From Ophiothrix spiculata (Eukaryota > Echinodermata > Ophiuroidea > Amphilepidida > Ophiotrichidae): DNA of 32,173 nucleotides. Within the stretch, counting starts at the first letter, position 1. Each line of letters starts with the position of its first letter. Shown here piece after piece: positions 1-11,700 of this stretch. A model generated the notes under the pieces. The model searched no databases. It was not told where the DNA came from and was given only the letters and a program-made list of their open reading frames with translations. The position numbers and the translations under genes were made by a program. Where the stretch lies: assembly GCA_000969725.1 (NCBI GenBank), contig JXSR01S027788.1; one strand, given 5' to 3'.

Positions 1-137
1 CTGATATACGCATTCGCGTAATTTACTTACAAATTGAGCATTCCAATGAGGCAAAAATTGCAATTTTTATGTAAACAAAAGAAAAATACAGCATTCTAAT
101 GTTTATGTTTTACATTTTAGTTCACCATCTCAACGCT

Positions 138-237
138 GCCTGGATAGCTCAGCTGTAGATCTCTCGCTTCGTAATGCATGACTAACCCCTGCCATAATCC
201 ATGGTTCGAGTCCCCGCAAAGGTAGTGGAAACTATTT
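138..237 (+). mobile_element. tRNA-derived SINE head (or degraded tRNA-like sequence)
   Basis: Has an RNA polymerase III A-box-like TAGCTCAGCTGTAG (145-158) and a perfect B-box GGTTCGAGTCC (203-213), 44 bp apart. The acceptor stem does not pair (GCCTGGA has no partner downstream), so it is not a functional tRNA gene. A tRNA-derived SINE head is the likeliest identity; no second copy occurs here to confirm it. Confidence 0.5.
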
Positions 238-435
238 ATCTTTTCATCATTGAAAAATAGTTATATGATTCACATTTTCCTGAGCATGTGGATTCCTCGC
301 ACCCTTAAAGCGCGCGCAAACAGCGTAAGCGTAAACAATCAAAATCAATAAATCACGCTCTGCAAATACGTGCGTAAATAAGTGCATCGGTACGCAGAAG
401 AAACCCACGAACGAAGAAAAACAACTCTGAGATAA

Positions 436-1586
436 GGCCAAGTAAAAAAAGAAACAAGTTGCTCGTCCCCGCCCGCTCCGATTTTTTAAGCCGCTCCGAT
501 TTTTTTGCTATTTGCTATTTAAAAAAAATCTGTATTATTTCAACACAAAACTTCATAAAATCAACAAGGAAACATATTTTAGCAAAACATGAAACTAAAA
601 TTTGACGAAAAAGTTCGCTAGAAATATTCACAAACCCAAAGATTATTTCAAATGATTTCATTATTTCAATTTACCTGCTGAAATTCCAAATATTTCGTCA
701 AATTCAGCGATCTAAAGTCATCGGGCTTTGCATTTTTCTATGTCAGCTCAGGTACATTGATTGAGTAGCACACTTCACTGAATCAAAAATTGTGGCCGTA
801 TATGCCGTAAGACTGAAAATATGACTTGAAAAGCACTGATTTAAAATCACATTTTTATGTCTATTTTGTATTCTTTCACCTAAATTGGTTTTTAGTACAA
901 AAATAATCAAACAATCTATTCATATTTGCAATTTGTCTGATTTCTGTTGTAAGCTATACATACACTGAGTGTTGATGTTGAAATATTCCGAATTTTGCCA
1001 CTGCCTACCCACAAAAATGTCATCAAAAAAAAAAAAAATCTCACGAAATTTGCACTCAATTTGCAAAATAAATGTGAGTTTTTATTGTCATTGTGTATAT
1101 TTTTGAAATTATTGTTCACTTTTGGTGTTCCTATTAGCGCAAAATGAAGAAATTTGCCGACTTTAGGCGATGTGAGAAATCAAGAAAATGATCAAAACAT
1201 GAGGTATTCAACATTGCACATGTTTACATGCTGTCAATTAAAGGTCAGTCGGGTCAAACATGCATGTCCACTGATAGGGGCCCGGGCCTCACTGTTGTTT
1301 GATTTTAGGCTGTTTTTAACTTTTGTTTTATTAATTAATGAGTTCATGACTTGCATTCTTTCAATTTTAATACTTGCTTAACAAGTGGGCAAAAGCATCA
1401 TATTATCATACATTGCATCAGTATACTCAAAATATTGTGTTTTTGTACATTCAGCAGCCATATTTACCTTGGCGGCAGTCTTGGAAAAAATAGCAAAAAA
1501 ATGAAAAATAGTAAATAGTAAAGCCCTGCCTCTTCCTTTTTTCAAAAAAGCCCGCACGAGAAACTTGTTTCTTATTTTACTTGGCC
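436..1586. mobile_element. 1.15-kb non-autonomous DNA transposon, PIF/Harbinger-like
   Basis: Ends are inverted repeats: GGCCAAGTAAAAAAAGAAAC... at 436 and its complement ending ...TTGGCC at 1586, about 30 bp with few mismatches. Both sides are flanked by TAA (433-435 and 1587-1589), the TWA-type duplication used by PIF/Harbinger elements. No transposase-like reading frame was seen. Superfamily assignment rests on the 3-bp duplication only. Confidence 0.65.
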
Positions 1587-1589
1587 TAA

Positions 1590-3447
1590 ACTATAGTGAT
1601 TTTTCCCGGTTTTGGTTGATTGTTTTTAAAGTATGGATTATTTAGATGATCAATGTACCTCATTCTTGTCAATGAACTTTTTTCCTCCCTATTTGATGGT
1701 CAAATTGTTTTTGACCTTTTTCCAATTTCTTGAAATCACGACTTTTCAAGAACTTAGCAAATCTAGCTAAATGTTCACCTCGATTCTCTCAGGTCTATAG
1801 ATGTATGTACATCGGAAGGCCTGTGTTGAGGCTAAACTAGCCTCTAATTCAACACAGTCACAGACAGAGTCACACACAGTCCTTTTTACTAGTCAGTCGA
1901 TATGATTTCATAATAATCGACTTCATTTTTCTTTTTTCTCTATTGAAGCGCAAATGACAATTGTTTGTGTGGATAAAATGACATTTTATAAGACAGCTTT
2001 CGTTTGTTTCGTGCTTTCGTCTACTGCATATTTCTTACGTAACACGAATCTTGTACCGGTACAGCCGTGTTTCGTTTACAAGCTTACTGTATTTACGTGG
2101 CATTTTATGATTCTAAGACAAATTTAGCGGACCATTTAAACATCGGTAAAGTTCATCGGCAAAGACAGGTGATTTTACCGATACGATGTTTTACCGATAG
2201 GTTGTACTCAGCCAGATATGATGGCCGATGCGATGCATCGGTTCAAGCTTATATTTATTCTAAATTTACCTATTATAAATACTTTCCAAAGTTGTTAGTT
2301 ACACAAAAATAATGTTTAAAGATAATGTTTACACATGGTAACAAATGTAAACAAACCAAATATACCGTTTGATTTCTCTGATCAGAACAGTGCGATTTCA
2401 AAAATTTAATTCAAAAAGGTTCCTTTCATGAATATGGAAAAAGTAGTTTCTGATTTTTCAAGTACAATTAGTATTTTTCATTTTATGCACAAATTACCGT
2501 TACCGTATATGATATGCTGTAATATACAGCTTGCCTCATGCAAGCCTTGTGTTTCTCCAGCAACAAATAACCAAAGATTTGGTTGTGCTTACCTTGGACA
2601 AGGGTCCATTTTAAAAAAATCTGTTTCCGAGATGTCCCTCCATGCTGCACAAACCAAAATGATCGTGGCTTTTTTGGGGGGGCCCATTTTAATCTGGACC
2701 CATGTTGGGGGACTTATAAAATCAAGGATGGTTCAAATTTTTTGTTCTTTAAATTGCTTTCCTTGTACTCTCTGCTGGCCATACAACACAATTCAGGTAG
2801 AATAGAAGCTCTGAATCATTCTGTTAGAAGTGATTGGACCTCAAAATTGGGAAAATGCCATCTAACAGTGCGAGGGGGCTACTTTGGACCCCCCTAATAT
2901 TCAAATTGAACTCCATATCTTGGTGTTTTGATCAAATTTCAATTGACCACCAGCTAAATAATGACTATAAGCAATCTAATTGCAATAAACAATGTAATTC
3001 CATAGATATAACATTGCAAAGTGGCTCTGTCGTGCTCCAAAATTGACGGCAAATTTGCCACATCTTTGAAAGTACATAAAATCTGAACGAAATGGAATAT
3101 TAATTTTTCGGTTCATACTCATTTGTTTCACCACAAAATGAATCCCTGACATCAATTAGAACAAAATCTGAGAGATCATGGCAACCACGAGATACGGTGC
3201 AACTCCTGGGAGCGATTTTTCACCAAGTGCACCAAAAATGTGGTTCAAATACCGACCCGTTTAAAAGAAATATACTCAGCACTTGTTTTAGACTGGATCC
3301 ACCAGTCGCCAAATGGTGGCTCCCTCACTTCCTCTTGTTCGGGCCATCGCCAACCAACACAGTGAAGCGTGTGTGCAGTTGTTGTAAGACTGATGGATTC
3401 AATACACTTGTTTCAAAAGAATTTCTTACTGTAAGATCAGTCTATTA
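1590..3447. other. Intergenic stretch without a recognisable gene
   Basis: Apart from the 1821-1857 hairpin I found no family signature, no convincing exon with both splice sites, and no paired terminal repeats. Open frames around 2428-2897 look like chance frames over homopolymer and G/C-run sequence and match nothing I know. Confidence 0.5.
1821..1857. repeat. Short bipartite hairpin
   Basis: CTGTGTTGA (1821-1829) pairs with TCAACACAG (1849-1857), and inside it GAGGCTA (1828-1834) pairs with TAGCCTC (1838-1844) around an AAC loop. No flanking duplication or promoter was seen. It could be a small foldback remnant. Confidence 0.45.
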
Positions 3448-3449
3448 TA

Positions 3450-4471
3450 CAGGGTGTCCAAAAATTAACTACACTTTTTTAAATGCTTATAACTTTAAAA
3501 CCAGGATTCGCATGGCAACTATAGACATATGTATTGATAGAGGAGACAAACATAATGCAATTAGTAATCTTCTAGGAAAGGAAGGAGGTTTGAAAGTTCA
3601 AAGCGGTTGAGCCACTGTACCATACAGTGTCGACACTTTTCTGCCACTTCACCATGACGACATGACGCCTCATACAGCTAAACCGTTTAGAATTGCTTTA
3701 TAAATTATCTTTTTTATGAAGAATCATACCGTTCAAGACAAAGAAACCCTGGCCCTTTCACTCTCATGATTAAAGTCCGCCCGATTACTTTTTTGGGTTA
3801 TTTTAAGGACAGTACATCTCAACACCTTAGACTATTCCTGATCTGAAACCGAACATTGCCAATGAAAACAGGAAGCTCATGAAGAACATATGCACAAACG
3901 TTCAGAACTTTGTCGTTAGAGTCAAAGAATGTTGAAATCTGCAAGGAGGCCATCTAAAACATATTCTAAAATACTAGGCAGCTTAATTTTAATAAGAAAG
4001 AGGAAATTTATTATGTCCCTGCAAGTGTAACTTTGAATGTCTGTTAAGGGCTAATGCTGTTGTGCACCATTTGAAGAAAAGCATTATGCTAGAGTTGCGC
4101 ATTGACAAATGAAAAACATTTTAATGAGCAGTATGTAATTATTAAGACAAAAACACAATCAAACATCTTCGAATTAACATCGTAAAAGCTGTTTTGCTGA
4201 AAAGGTACTTAAAATATTCATGAATGGTTCTCCTGTCTTGAACCATTGATCCCTCCTAACATGTGAGTCGCACATTTATTTTTCTTCTCAGTACGAAAAT
4301 GCGCTCTTTACGTTTGAACGTGATTTTCAAAAATGGTAATTTCTTCATGTTTGGTACCAAAATAATTTTACGAGTCTCCTCTATCAATACATATGTCTAT
4401 AGTTGCCATGCGAATCTCGGTTTTAAAGTTATAAGCATTTTAAAAAGTGTAGTTAATTTTTGGACACCCTG
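3450..4471 (+). mobile_element. Tc1/mariner (IS630)-type transposon, 1022 bp, long terminal inverted repeats
   Basis: Terminal inverted repeats of 98 bp (3450-3547 and 4374-4471) begin CAGGGTGTCCAAAAATTAAC and differ at only a few positions. They are flanked by a TA duplication (3448-3449 and 4472-4473), the Tc1/mariner target. The interior has recognisable but broken transposase pieces. The near-identity of the repeats against the decayed interior suggests the ends were conserved or recently mobilised in trans. Confidence 0.85.
3634..3965 (+). pseudogene. Decayed Tc1/mariner-type transposase, C-terminal half
   Basis: Three frames are needed. HHDDMTPHTAKPFRIAL (3650-3700) resembles the second catalytic Asp region of IS630/mariner transposases (xQDGAxPHTA). 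RPITFLGYFKD (3778-3810) resembles the FFLWGYLKD block. From 3822 to 3960, TIPDLKPNIANENRKLMKN... ending GGHLK resembles the family C-terminus (TIEELK...GGHL). Stops at 3701, 3828 and 3934 plus frameshifts make it nonfunctional. The N-terminal DNA-binding half is missing. Confidence 0.65.
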
Positions 4472-4669
4472 TAGATTAGGTATAAGTGTATGAATTGTAT
4501 TATTGGACATATTTATTAAGCCCAAATCATACAAATACAATGGTAACAAGAGTTTACAACACCATAACATTTATTATTTTATCGATAATACTCGTTATAC
4601 AATCTGTTCATTGGTAAATATAACTACTCACATGACATTTTAGGTACAGTACCTTATACTACGGCACCC

Positions 4670-4998
4670 CTATTTAATATAATGATTCGACCCCCCACGA
4701 GATGACCTCATAAGGCCATGTTTGTTTATCAAAAAGCCGGGTTTGACGTTGGAAACTCGGCTCAAAACAACGGCATCAGATCCTGATTGCAGTACTTGAT
4801 TTTTGTAACCAATATCAACTTTTATGTCGTAAGATGTAGTATTAGGGAGGTTGTAAAATTTTGGGATATTTTTGCATGGAAAGGTGAAAAAAATGAACTT
4901 ACTTCTTTTGCAGTAAGTTTTCGAGCTTTTACGCAAACTTTTTCGATACGCTACACTCAACGTGACAACAAGACGAGAGTGGTCCTCAGGCTCAAATG
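4670..4998 (-). CDS. Possible two-exon minus-strand coding segment (unknown)
   Basis: Exon A 4998-4903 follows gatcag and ends at donor GTAAGT. Exon B 4782-4670 follows ctgcaatcag and ends at TAG. They join in phase to give (x)FEPEDHSRLVVTLSVAYRK..., then RSDAVVLSRVSNVKPGF..., about 68 residues with no stop. It points away from TSEN2, whose start is about 550 bp away, so a shared promoter region is conceivable. The acceptor of exon A has a poor pyrimidine tract, no start exon was found, and the product is unrecognised. Confidence 0.2.
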
Positions 4999-5540
4999 CT
5001 GATCAACACTCCTGGTGGAGTCAAGCGATCAGGGTTGGGTTTGCGTACTTCAGTTCTTTATTGTCTTTGGTTTAAATGTGTCCTTGTACTTGAACATGAT
5101 CAGCCAATATATGACTGATTAAGTCTCTAGAGAGTTTAAATTCTGTATTCGTACCAGCTTAGTGAAATCCAGCTTAGTCTGTCCTACTGAGAATCCTAAC
5201 AAATTGATTTTAACAAGACAAGACAAGCTGTATTTGTGTAATTTTGCACTCAATTTGCCTGAGCTGAGGACATTCGCAAGATAAACAGATTTAGCACTTA
5301 CGATGTAGAAAATGTGTTTGTATAATTTGTGTGCATTTACATGCTACTCAGTGATTGTCTTTAAGTTTGTAATATGTAATATGTTTGTTGTGTAATCAAA
5401 TTTTTTATTCTTATCTTGTGGCGCTCAGAGGCATATTGTATTTAAGCGCCTTTTATGTTACCTTGCAGCTTTTAGCTTTGAAGTACTCAAACCTCGAAAT
5501 TTAAACAGATTCTTAAACATTAACCTTGTAAATATTCCAG
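4999..5540. other. TSEN2 upstream region
   Basis: No TATA box, CpG-rich promoter or clear first exon could be assigned. The attccag at 5534-5540 looks like a splice acceptor, implying a non-coding TSEN2 exon farther upstream that I could not locate. Confidence 0.4.
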
Positions 5541-5735
5541 GCCATGGCTGGTTTAACAAGTCCTCGGCCCAAGAAGCGGGTGTACCAATCAGAGGAGGCG
5601 CCATTTCCTGTTCCCATAGAAACGATCACCAGGAAGGAAGCGACTGATGGACACTGGTTCTTCTACACGGGACAGTTGAGTGCTAACTGTGTGTTGGTGA
5701 AGAGACAAGGAGATATCATATTTCTGTACAAAATG
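5541..5735 (+). CDS. TSEN2: TSEN2 coding exon 1 (residues 1-64)
   Basis: ATG at 5544 is three bases after a possible acceptor (attccag ends at 5540), so a non-coding 5' exon probably lies upstream. The exon encodes residues 1-64, with the conserved Sen2 N-terminal motif KKRVYQSEEAPFPVP and ending in DIIFLYKM. Donor GTAAGA follows at 5736, phase 0. The next residues, GFFGKG in exon 2, continue the family pattern seen in vertebrate Sen2 (LYGKGYFGKGILSRS). Confidence 0.92.
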
Positions 5736-8700
5736 GTAAGATTTCAGTTTTTGTCAGGCCCTTTCAGGGTTATATTTCAAAGAGAATTTGAGAATCCATT
5801 TTGCAAAGATTCTCATTGGGAAACTTGTCAGAATCCAACTAGATTCTCGTAAAAATGTGTGTGACATACTATTTTTGAATGTACATACATTCTTTTAAAA
5901 TTCTTTGGTAACATGTTACCAGTTTCTATCTCTGCCTTTGCTTATTGCTTAGTAATGAGTGAAAGAGACCTAACAATTAATAGTTTCAAGTAGGGCCCAT
6001 CCCCCACAAACCTTCAATCCCTGATCAATTTTGTTTTATTGCATATTTAAAAAAAACCACATCTTAAGCTTTAAATTGATACTTGTTTAATATCATAAGA
6101 CAAGTTACAGTGGAGTTACAATTCTTTAAAGCCTGACAAGTCAGAATAAATTAAAATTTCCAAATACAAAAACTTCTAGAAAATATTAGTTTTCTAATAT
6201 TTTGAAATGGAAGCTGGAATTTTTCAAGGAGTTTCAAAAAAGCATGAACATTCCAATGTTGAAAAATCTCAATTTTGTTAGAATACGATTTTTACTTGTA
6301 TCTGTATCTGTCATTGTTGGTAGAACTCCTCACAGGGTAAGGGTGCCAACTTTGACAAAATGAGAAAAAAACATTTTTATACAACTACACGTTTAACATC
6401 CATCTTACCGGATTTAAGGCCCGAGAGTCAGAAAGACAATAGACGATACAATTTTACTATTGGGCTTTTAGTAGCTCAAGCACCAGAGCTGGAGATTGGA
6501 TCCCACGATCCTTGGATTGTGAGTCCAATACTCTGACCACTCGGCCATGACGCCCTGTATCTCAAAATGAAACATATGGACTTAAATGGATGTTTCTGGT
6601 GAACAGTCACTTAAAGGGACTGGCCTAGATCCTTCCCACTAATTTTTACCTGCATATTTTTTACTTGAATCAATAGAACATGTTTATAGTAATATAACCT
6701 ACAAGTAGTTTTCCAAGATTTTTAAGAATATTGGAGAAAATTGCAATTCTTTACCTACTTTAATTTTTTTCGCCGGTGAAAAAAAGTGGTGTGAAAACAG
6801 TGTTTCTAGTTTGAAAACTGATAAAAATCTTGTTTCTACACTTGTGATGGCCAAACAAATTATTTTTGATGAAATTGTTTCTCTTTTAATATGTTTTAAA
6901 TTATCTCCAGGAGCTTTGTTTGATCTTTTATCTGGTAAATCCATCTGAGGTACAAAAGTTAGGATTTAGGAAACACAAGATAGCCACACCACCATCAAAG
7001 AATGATATATTGCAAATTAATTCTCTCTCAATTTGAGCCATTTGTGTGTAAATTTTTTTAATTTTTTTGGATTTTACAACACTTTTAAGCTTTGTTTAGA
7101 GCATTTCCATAAATATTTAATTCTAGGTGGAATCTAGGCTAGTCATTTAAGGTAACCAGCCTGACCTATTGCACTTTGACTATCTCACTGACTTGGTGAT
7201 TTGAATTCATTTTACAGGGATTCTTTGGAAAGGGGATTCTGTCTAAAAGTAAACCACAGCACCAGCAATTTGAATCATCATATCAAGGAATCAGGAAAAA
7301 GAATTGTAAGTACAATGGTATGCATAGTTATTAACCCTTTCCAACCTGACCACTTTTTCCACCTCATGCTGAATGCATTTTAGCTTTTCAGCAGAAGTGG
7401 GAAGGATTTCACCTTTATTTTCTAGATATTTATAAATTTATCAGTAGTATCTTTTTTTGTAATCTGTATGAACTGTACACATTGCCTGGTATAGTGTTTT
7501 TGAAGGTAAGTGAGGGTAGTTATACTTCAGTTTTATTTAGGGGATCTGGGGGACGTCTTTCGCCTGAGCTGACAGTAATTTAGGGCGTCCTCCAGACGTT
7601 TTACAGCAGGAAAAGTTTAATATAATGGCCCAAAATGAAATCAGTGTTGACTTGCAGTGCACAGGACAAGAAAGATATGCCGCTTTGTCTCAACGATATA
7701 AAAGTTTGCCATGGTAATTAATCAGGAAAGAGATCAATGGGAAAGATATGTAGTTTTAACCCCAAATCCAAAAACTTCTGGATGAACTCACTTACATTTT
7801 ACAGTTTGAGTTTTGTGTGCATGTAGTCTAGTGGAACAGCAGTACAATCAGAAGACTACATGGTATTTTCTTGAGCAAGATAGTTATTCTCAATTGCTTT
7901 GTTGACCATTAAAGCAATATTGGGTAGCTATATATCGTCATGTGGGTGCAAGAAAGTCGTATCTTCAATGGCTGCCCTAAGTTACATTTATTTTACACCT
8001 TGTCACAAAAATATGAAAAATTCCTCAAAATGTTCCTGTCTTATGTCAGTGGTTCATGAAATGGTTCTTTAGGTGACGGGGTCACTTGAAGAACCATTTC
8101 AAGAACCACTGACCCAAGACTGGAGGTCATGCAGTGTGCAATCCAAATTTATAGCATAAGGCAGCCATTGCAGATACGACTTTCTTGCACTCACATGACG
8201 ATATTAAGTACAGATAGAGGTTGGACATTTGCAGGGTTATATTTAGGGTGAAGGGACTGATTTTAATGATTTCTAAATGACAATACACAGTAGTGCTTTG
8301 AGCATTTAAGATTGTTTTAAATTTTAAATAAGATGTAGTTAATATAAAAGGCAATATTTTTGTGGGAATATATTTTCACAAATTTGCTGATTTAGTCAAA
8401 TTGGTGAGAATTTTATTTAGCGGTTTTATGTCATTACAATAGAAACCTAGTACAAAAGATACTTATTTTTTGCGATTTGATGTCTACTTGTGAAATTTGC
8501 AAAAAATAAAAACCTTAAAAACTATCTAAAAAAATTTCTACTTTTACAGTACGTCAGTGTAACTGCGGCAGATAAGTCAAGTCTTTCAGTCAAGAGTCAT
8601 AACACTCTGATATTAAGCAGTGACAATGCTTGATATGTAACTAAAATGGGTGTTTATGCTGCAGTAACCTTAGGGCGTGTTCATACAGAAGAATTGCATG

Positions 8701-11700
8701 ACTATATTCAGCTCATGAGCCGTTCACAAGCAAAATACCAGTGTGAACGCAATTTTAGAAAGTGTCTCACTCGTGACCAAAAGTGACGCGCCACTAATTT
8801 TAACACGCAAGTCTTGTCCCAGTGTGAACGCAACTGCTAAGTTGTCTTGCTTCAGAGCCGGTCATGACTAGTCATGACTATCATGTGTGAACACAGCCTT
8901 AGTTTGTACTTCCAGGTTTATGGAGTATACTCACTTGTAGTAATTACATGTTTCAATTTGGTTTCAGTGCCACCAAAAGAAAGAAAGTTTCAGCAACAGA
9001 GATTTCAACAAATAAGACATCATAAGTAAGTATTGCATTTTTGATATCATAAATTTATCATACTAAAAGGTATTATATTATATTAGAAAATATTAATTTC
9101 TTAAAAATCACAATCAAGGAAATCATTATCCCATTAGCCATTTCATGCTAATCGTTAAGCGAGACAATGCATCTCATTCTCTGCATGTGATTTAAAATGT
9201 GAATTCAAAAATCGTCTTGATTTTCATAGAATGGTTTAAGCCATTACTAAATCTTGTCATATGGAAAAGTGATGTCATTTTTGAGTTGACAAAAATTGCG
9301 CTCTTTATTTAACCTTTTAGTTGATAAAAATGTTCCAGGTTCATGAGTCTTGCTTTACGTTTTTTAATCATCTTTACATGATGTAAAGTGAGCTGAAAAT
9401 ATATCTCTTTGACTTGGTGTTACAGATATGAGCGACACTTATCATGGCAGAGGTTACTAGCAGAGCAGCTCCTAGCCAAACGAAAGCAACATAAGCTCCC
9501 CAGAGATCAAACACCATCTACAGAATTACATCCAGAATCGCCAAATACTGCCACATCATCTTCCAGTAGTACAAGCAATGAGAATCCGTCAACCAGCTCA
9601 TCTTTAGATAAAGACCCCTCAGCTAGCTCATCTTTAGATAAAGACCCCTCAGCTAGCTTATCTTTGGATAAAGTCCCCATTAGCAATTCGGAAATGCAAT
9701 CACTTGTCAGCGTACATGATATTCCCTCTACTAGTGGTTTACTGACTCGGACGGGAATGGTAAAACATGAGCAAGAAGATATAAGCAAGGAAATGGTAAT
9801 TGATGGCATGGAGGTCGATGAATTGCAAGGTACCACCAGAGAGTCTGCTGTCAAGGGCGTGCCAATGAAGCAGCGTGAATGGATGGGTGAGAGCGGAGAG
9901 GTTTGTGATCTCTCTATACTGACTAGTGAACATGACCAACAAGAGGGTAATGCTGGGGAAGTTACTGATAATGTCACTCAAAACATTGGTGATGTTGTAC
10001 AAAGAACTAACAACGACCCACAGTCATCTGACAGTGAAGAGGTTGAGGAGCTGATTATTGTCAGTGATGAAGATGGTGGTGGTGACGGAGATGGGAATGG
10101 CAAAGAAATGAAACCAGAAGTGACGGCGGCAGAAGGAAAGGAGGTTTCAAAAGCAAGTCAAACTGGAAAAGATAATAGAGCTAAGAAAGTTGTGAGAAAG
10201 ACAGATCCTTTCAAGATTTATGAGTATTTGCAGTTATGTTTTGAAGAGGTAATTATTACTGCTAATTAATATTAATAGACCAGAATAGGCTAGTAAAAGC
10301 AATTTTTTCTCAGAAAATCATTTTAATTTTTTTTTAAATTAGATTTTTTTTTGTACTTTAATCTTTTAAAGGTTGTTTGCTCACCTTATTTTTGCTTTTG
10401 TAAAGAGAAAAGAATTCAGAGGTGGAAATAAAATAGTAAGTCAAAAATAAGTATTTTTTCCCACATTAATAAAATTGCATTTCACATTACTTTTTTGCAT
10501 TTTTTCTGAGGTAAATTTTTATTTGCCTACCCCAAATTGTTACCTGTTGAATAGGGAATATACAACTCAAGAGTTTTGTTTTGATGCCAGACAATACATC
10601 CATCATCATGCGCTGTGGTTTAATAGCGACGCAACCATGGCATCGTTTGTGTGTTGCAGGCCTGGTGTGTTGCATGTTACATGCCTTTGTGTTTTAAAGT
10701 TGCAAGAGTCCTGTTAAGCACTCTTATATGAAGTGTAATGAGGAACTCAATTTTAGATATCAATGTGTGTGAAACGGGTTTTATTTTATATTTATTGCAG
10801 CGAGGAGCTCAATGAAATACACTTTCCTGGAATTCTGTTAAGGAAAGCTGTAGAAGCACTGGATCAATTTTGCTCCTTAAAGGGCAAAGGAAATGAAGTG
10901 ATACACCTACTCCCAAGTCTTTTTAGAACATTTCATTTCCCAAGACAGGGCAATAAAAAGAACACAATAGCTGTGACATTATTTGTGTTATATTGAATTT
11001 TAATAGACATTAATGAATAGAGCTCTATTCAATTCGTCATTCTAATCATCAGTATTTCACAACTAAATCTTTGCCACAAATGATGTCATCGCTTGTGAAA
11101 TTTTGAACGTGTTTTAGTCCCTTCAGCTAGACTTGACCCAAACTTGTGTTAATTATCATTATAACACTAAAACAAAGCTCAGATAGTCACGAAATATATT
11201 GTTTTAAATTCTATGACTTCTCACCTTTATTTTAATGTAAACTTGAAATTTCATTTCCTTTGCCCTTTAAACATGAAGGTCTGATGTTATAGACATGAAT
11301 GTGAAATTCAAAAGTTGAAAGGGCTTTAACTTAAATCTAATTCAGGTCTAGCTATGTATTTTAAGATACTAGAGCCCTATAGAGACCTAGTCTTACATAA
11401 GTCTTTATCCTTGTTTGCAGGCATTTTTCTTGTCTTTCGGGCTTGGATGTTTGTCAGTCTTAGATGAAAATGAAGTAAGTTCAATCAGAAAATATTTAGT
11501 TTTTATTTGTTTACATCTTTCAACGACGACTATATGTACTCTTCAATGATCCACAATAGCTGATGAGTGATAATAGAACAGGGGAGCATTGCTGATTCAT
11601 AAGCGTCTCATTTTCGAGTCCCGTAAGACCACGTCTCCTTGTTTCCTTGGGCAATCTGGGTTTTGAAACTCAATTTTTTTTGATGTTTTAAAGTCACCAC

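Noticed and set aside
138..213. Functional tRNA gene
   Set aside because: A- and B-boxes are good, but the acceptor arms do not pair and no proper anticodon stem is formed, so a SINE or pseudo-tRNA is more likely.
2428..2897. Overlapping plus-strand frames of 104-125 residues
   Set aside because: No domain, poly-T and poly-G runs, and no splice support; likely chance.
6488..6556. Functional tRNA-Ser/Leu gene on the minus strand
   Set aside because: Strong A-box and an anticodon-like stem, but the B-box is mutated (GGATCCAATCTCC) and the acceptor stem is unmatched.
9507..10002. Minus-strand open frames of 87-156 residues
   Set aside because: Antisense shadows of TSEN2 exon 4, created by its repetitive Ser/Asp codons.
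10763..10996. Extra TSEN2 exon between exons 4 and 5 (after tttattgcag at 10800)
   Set aside because: The acceptor is plausible, but no donor fits, Sen2 homologues have no residues here, exons 4 and 5 join perfectly without it, and the frame runs into the TTAA MITE.
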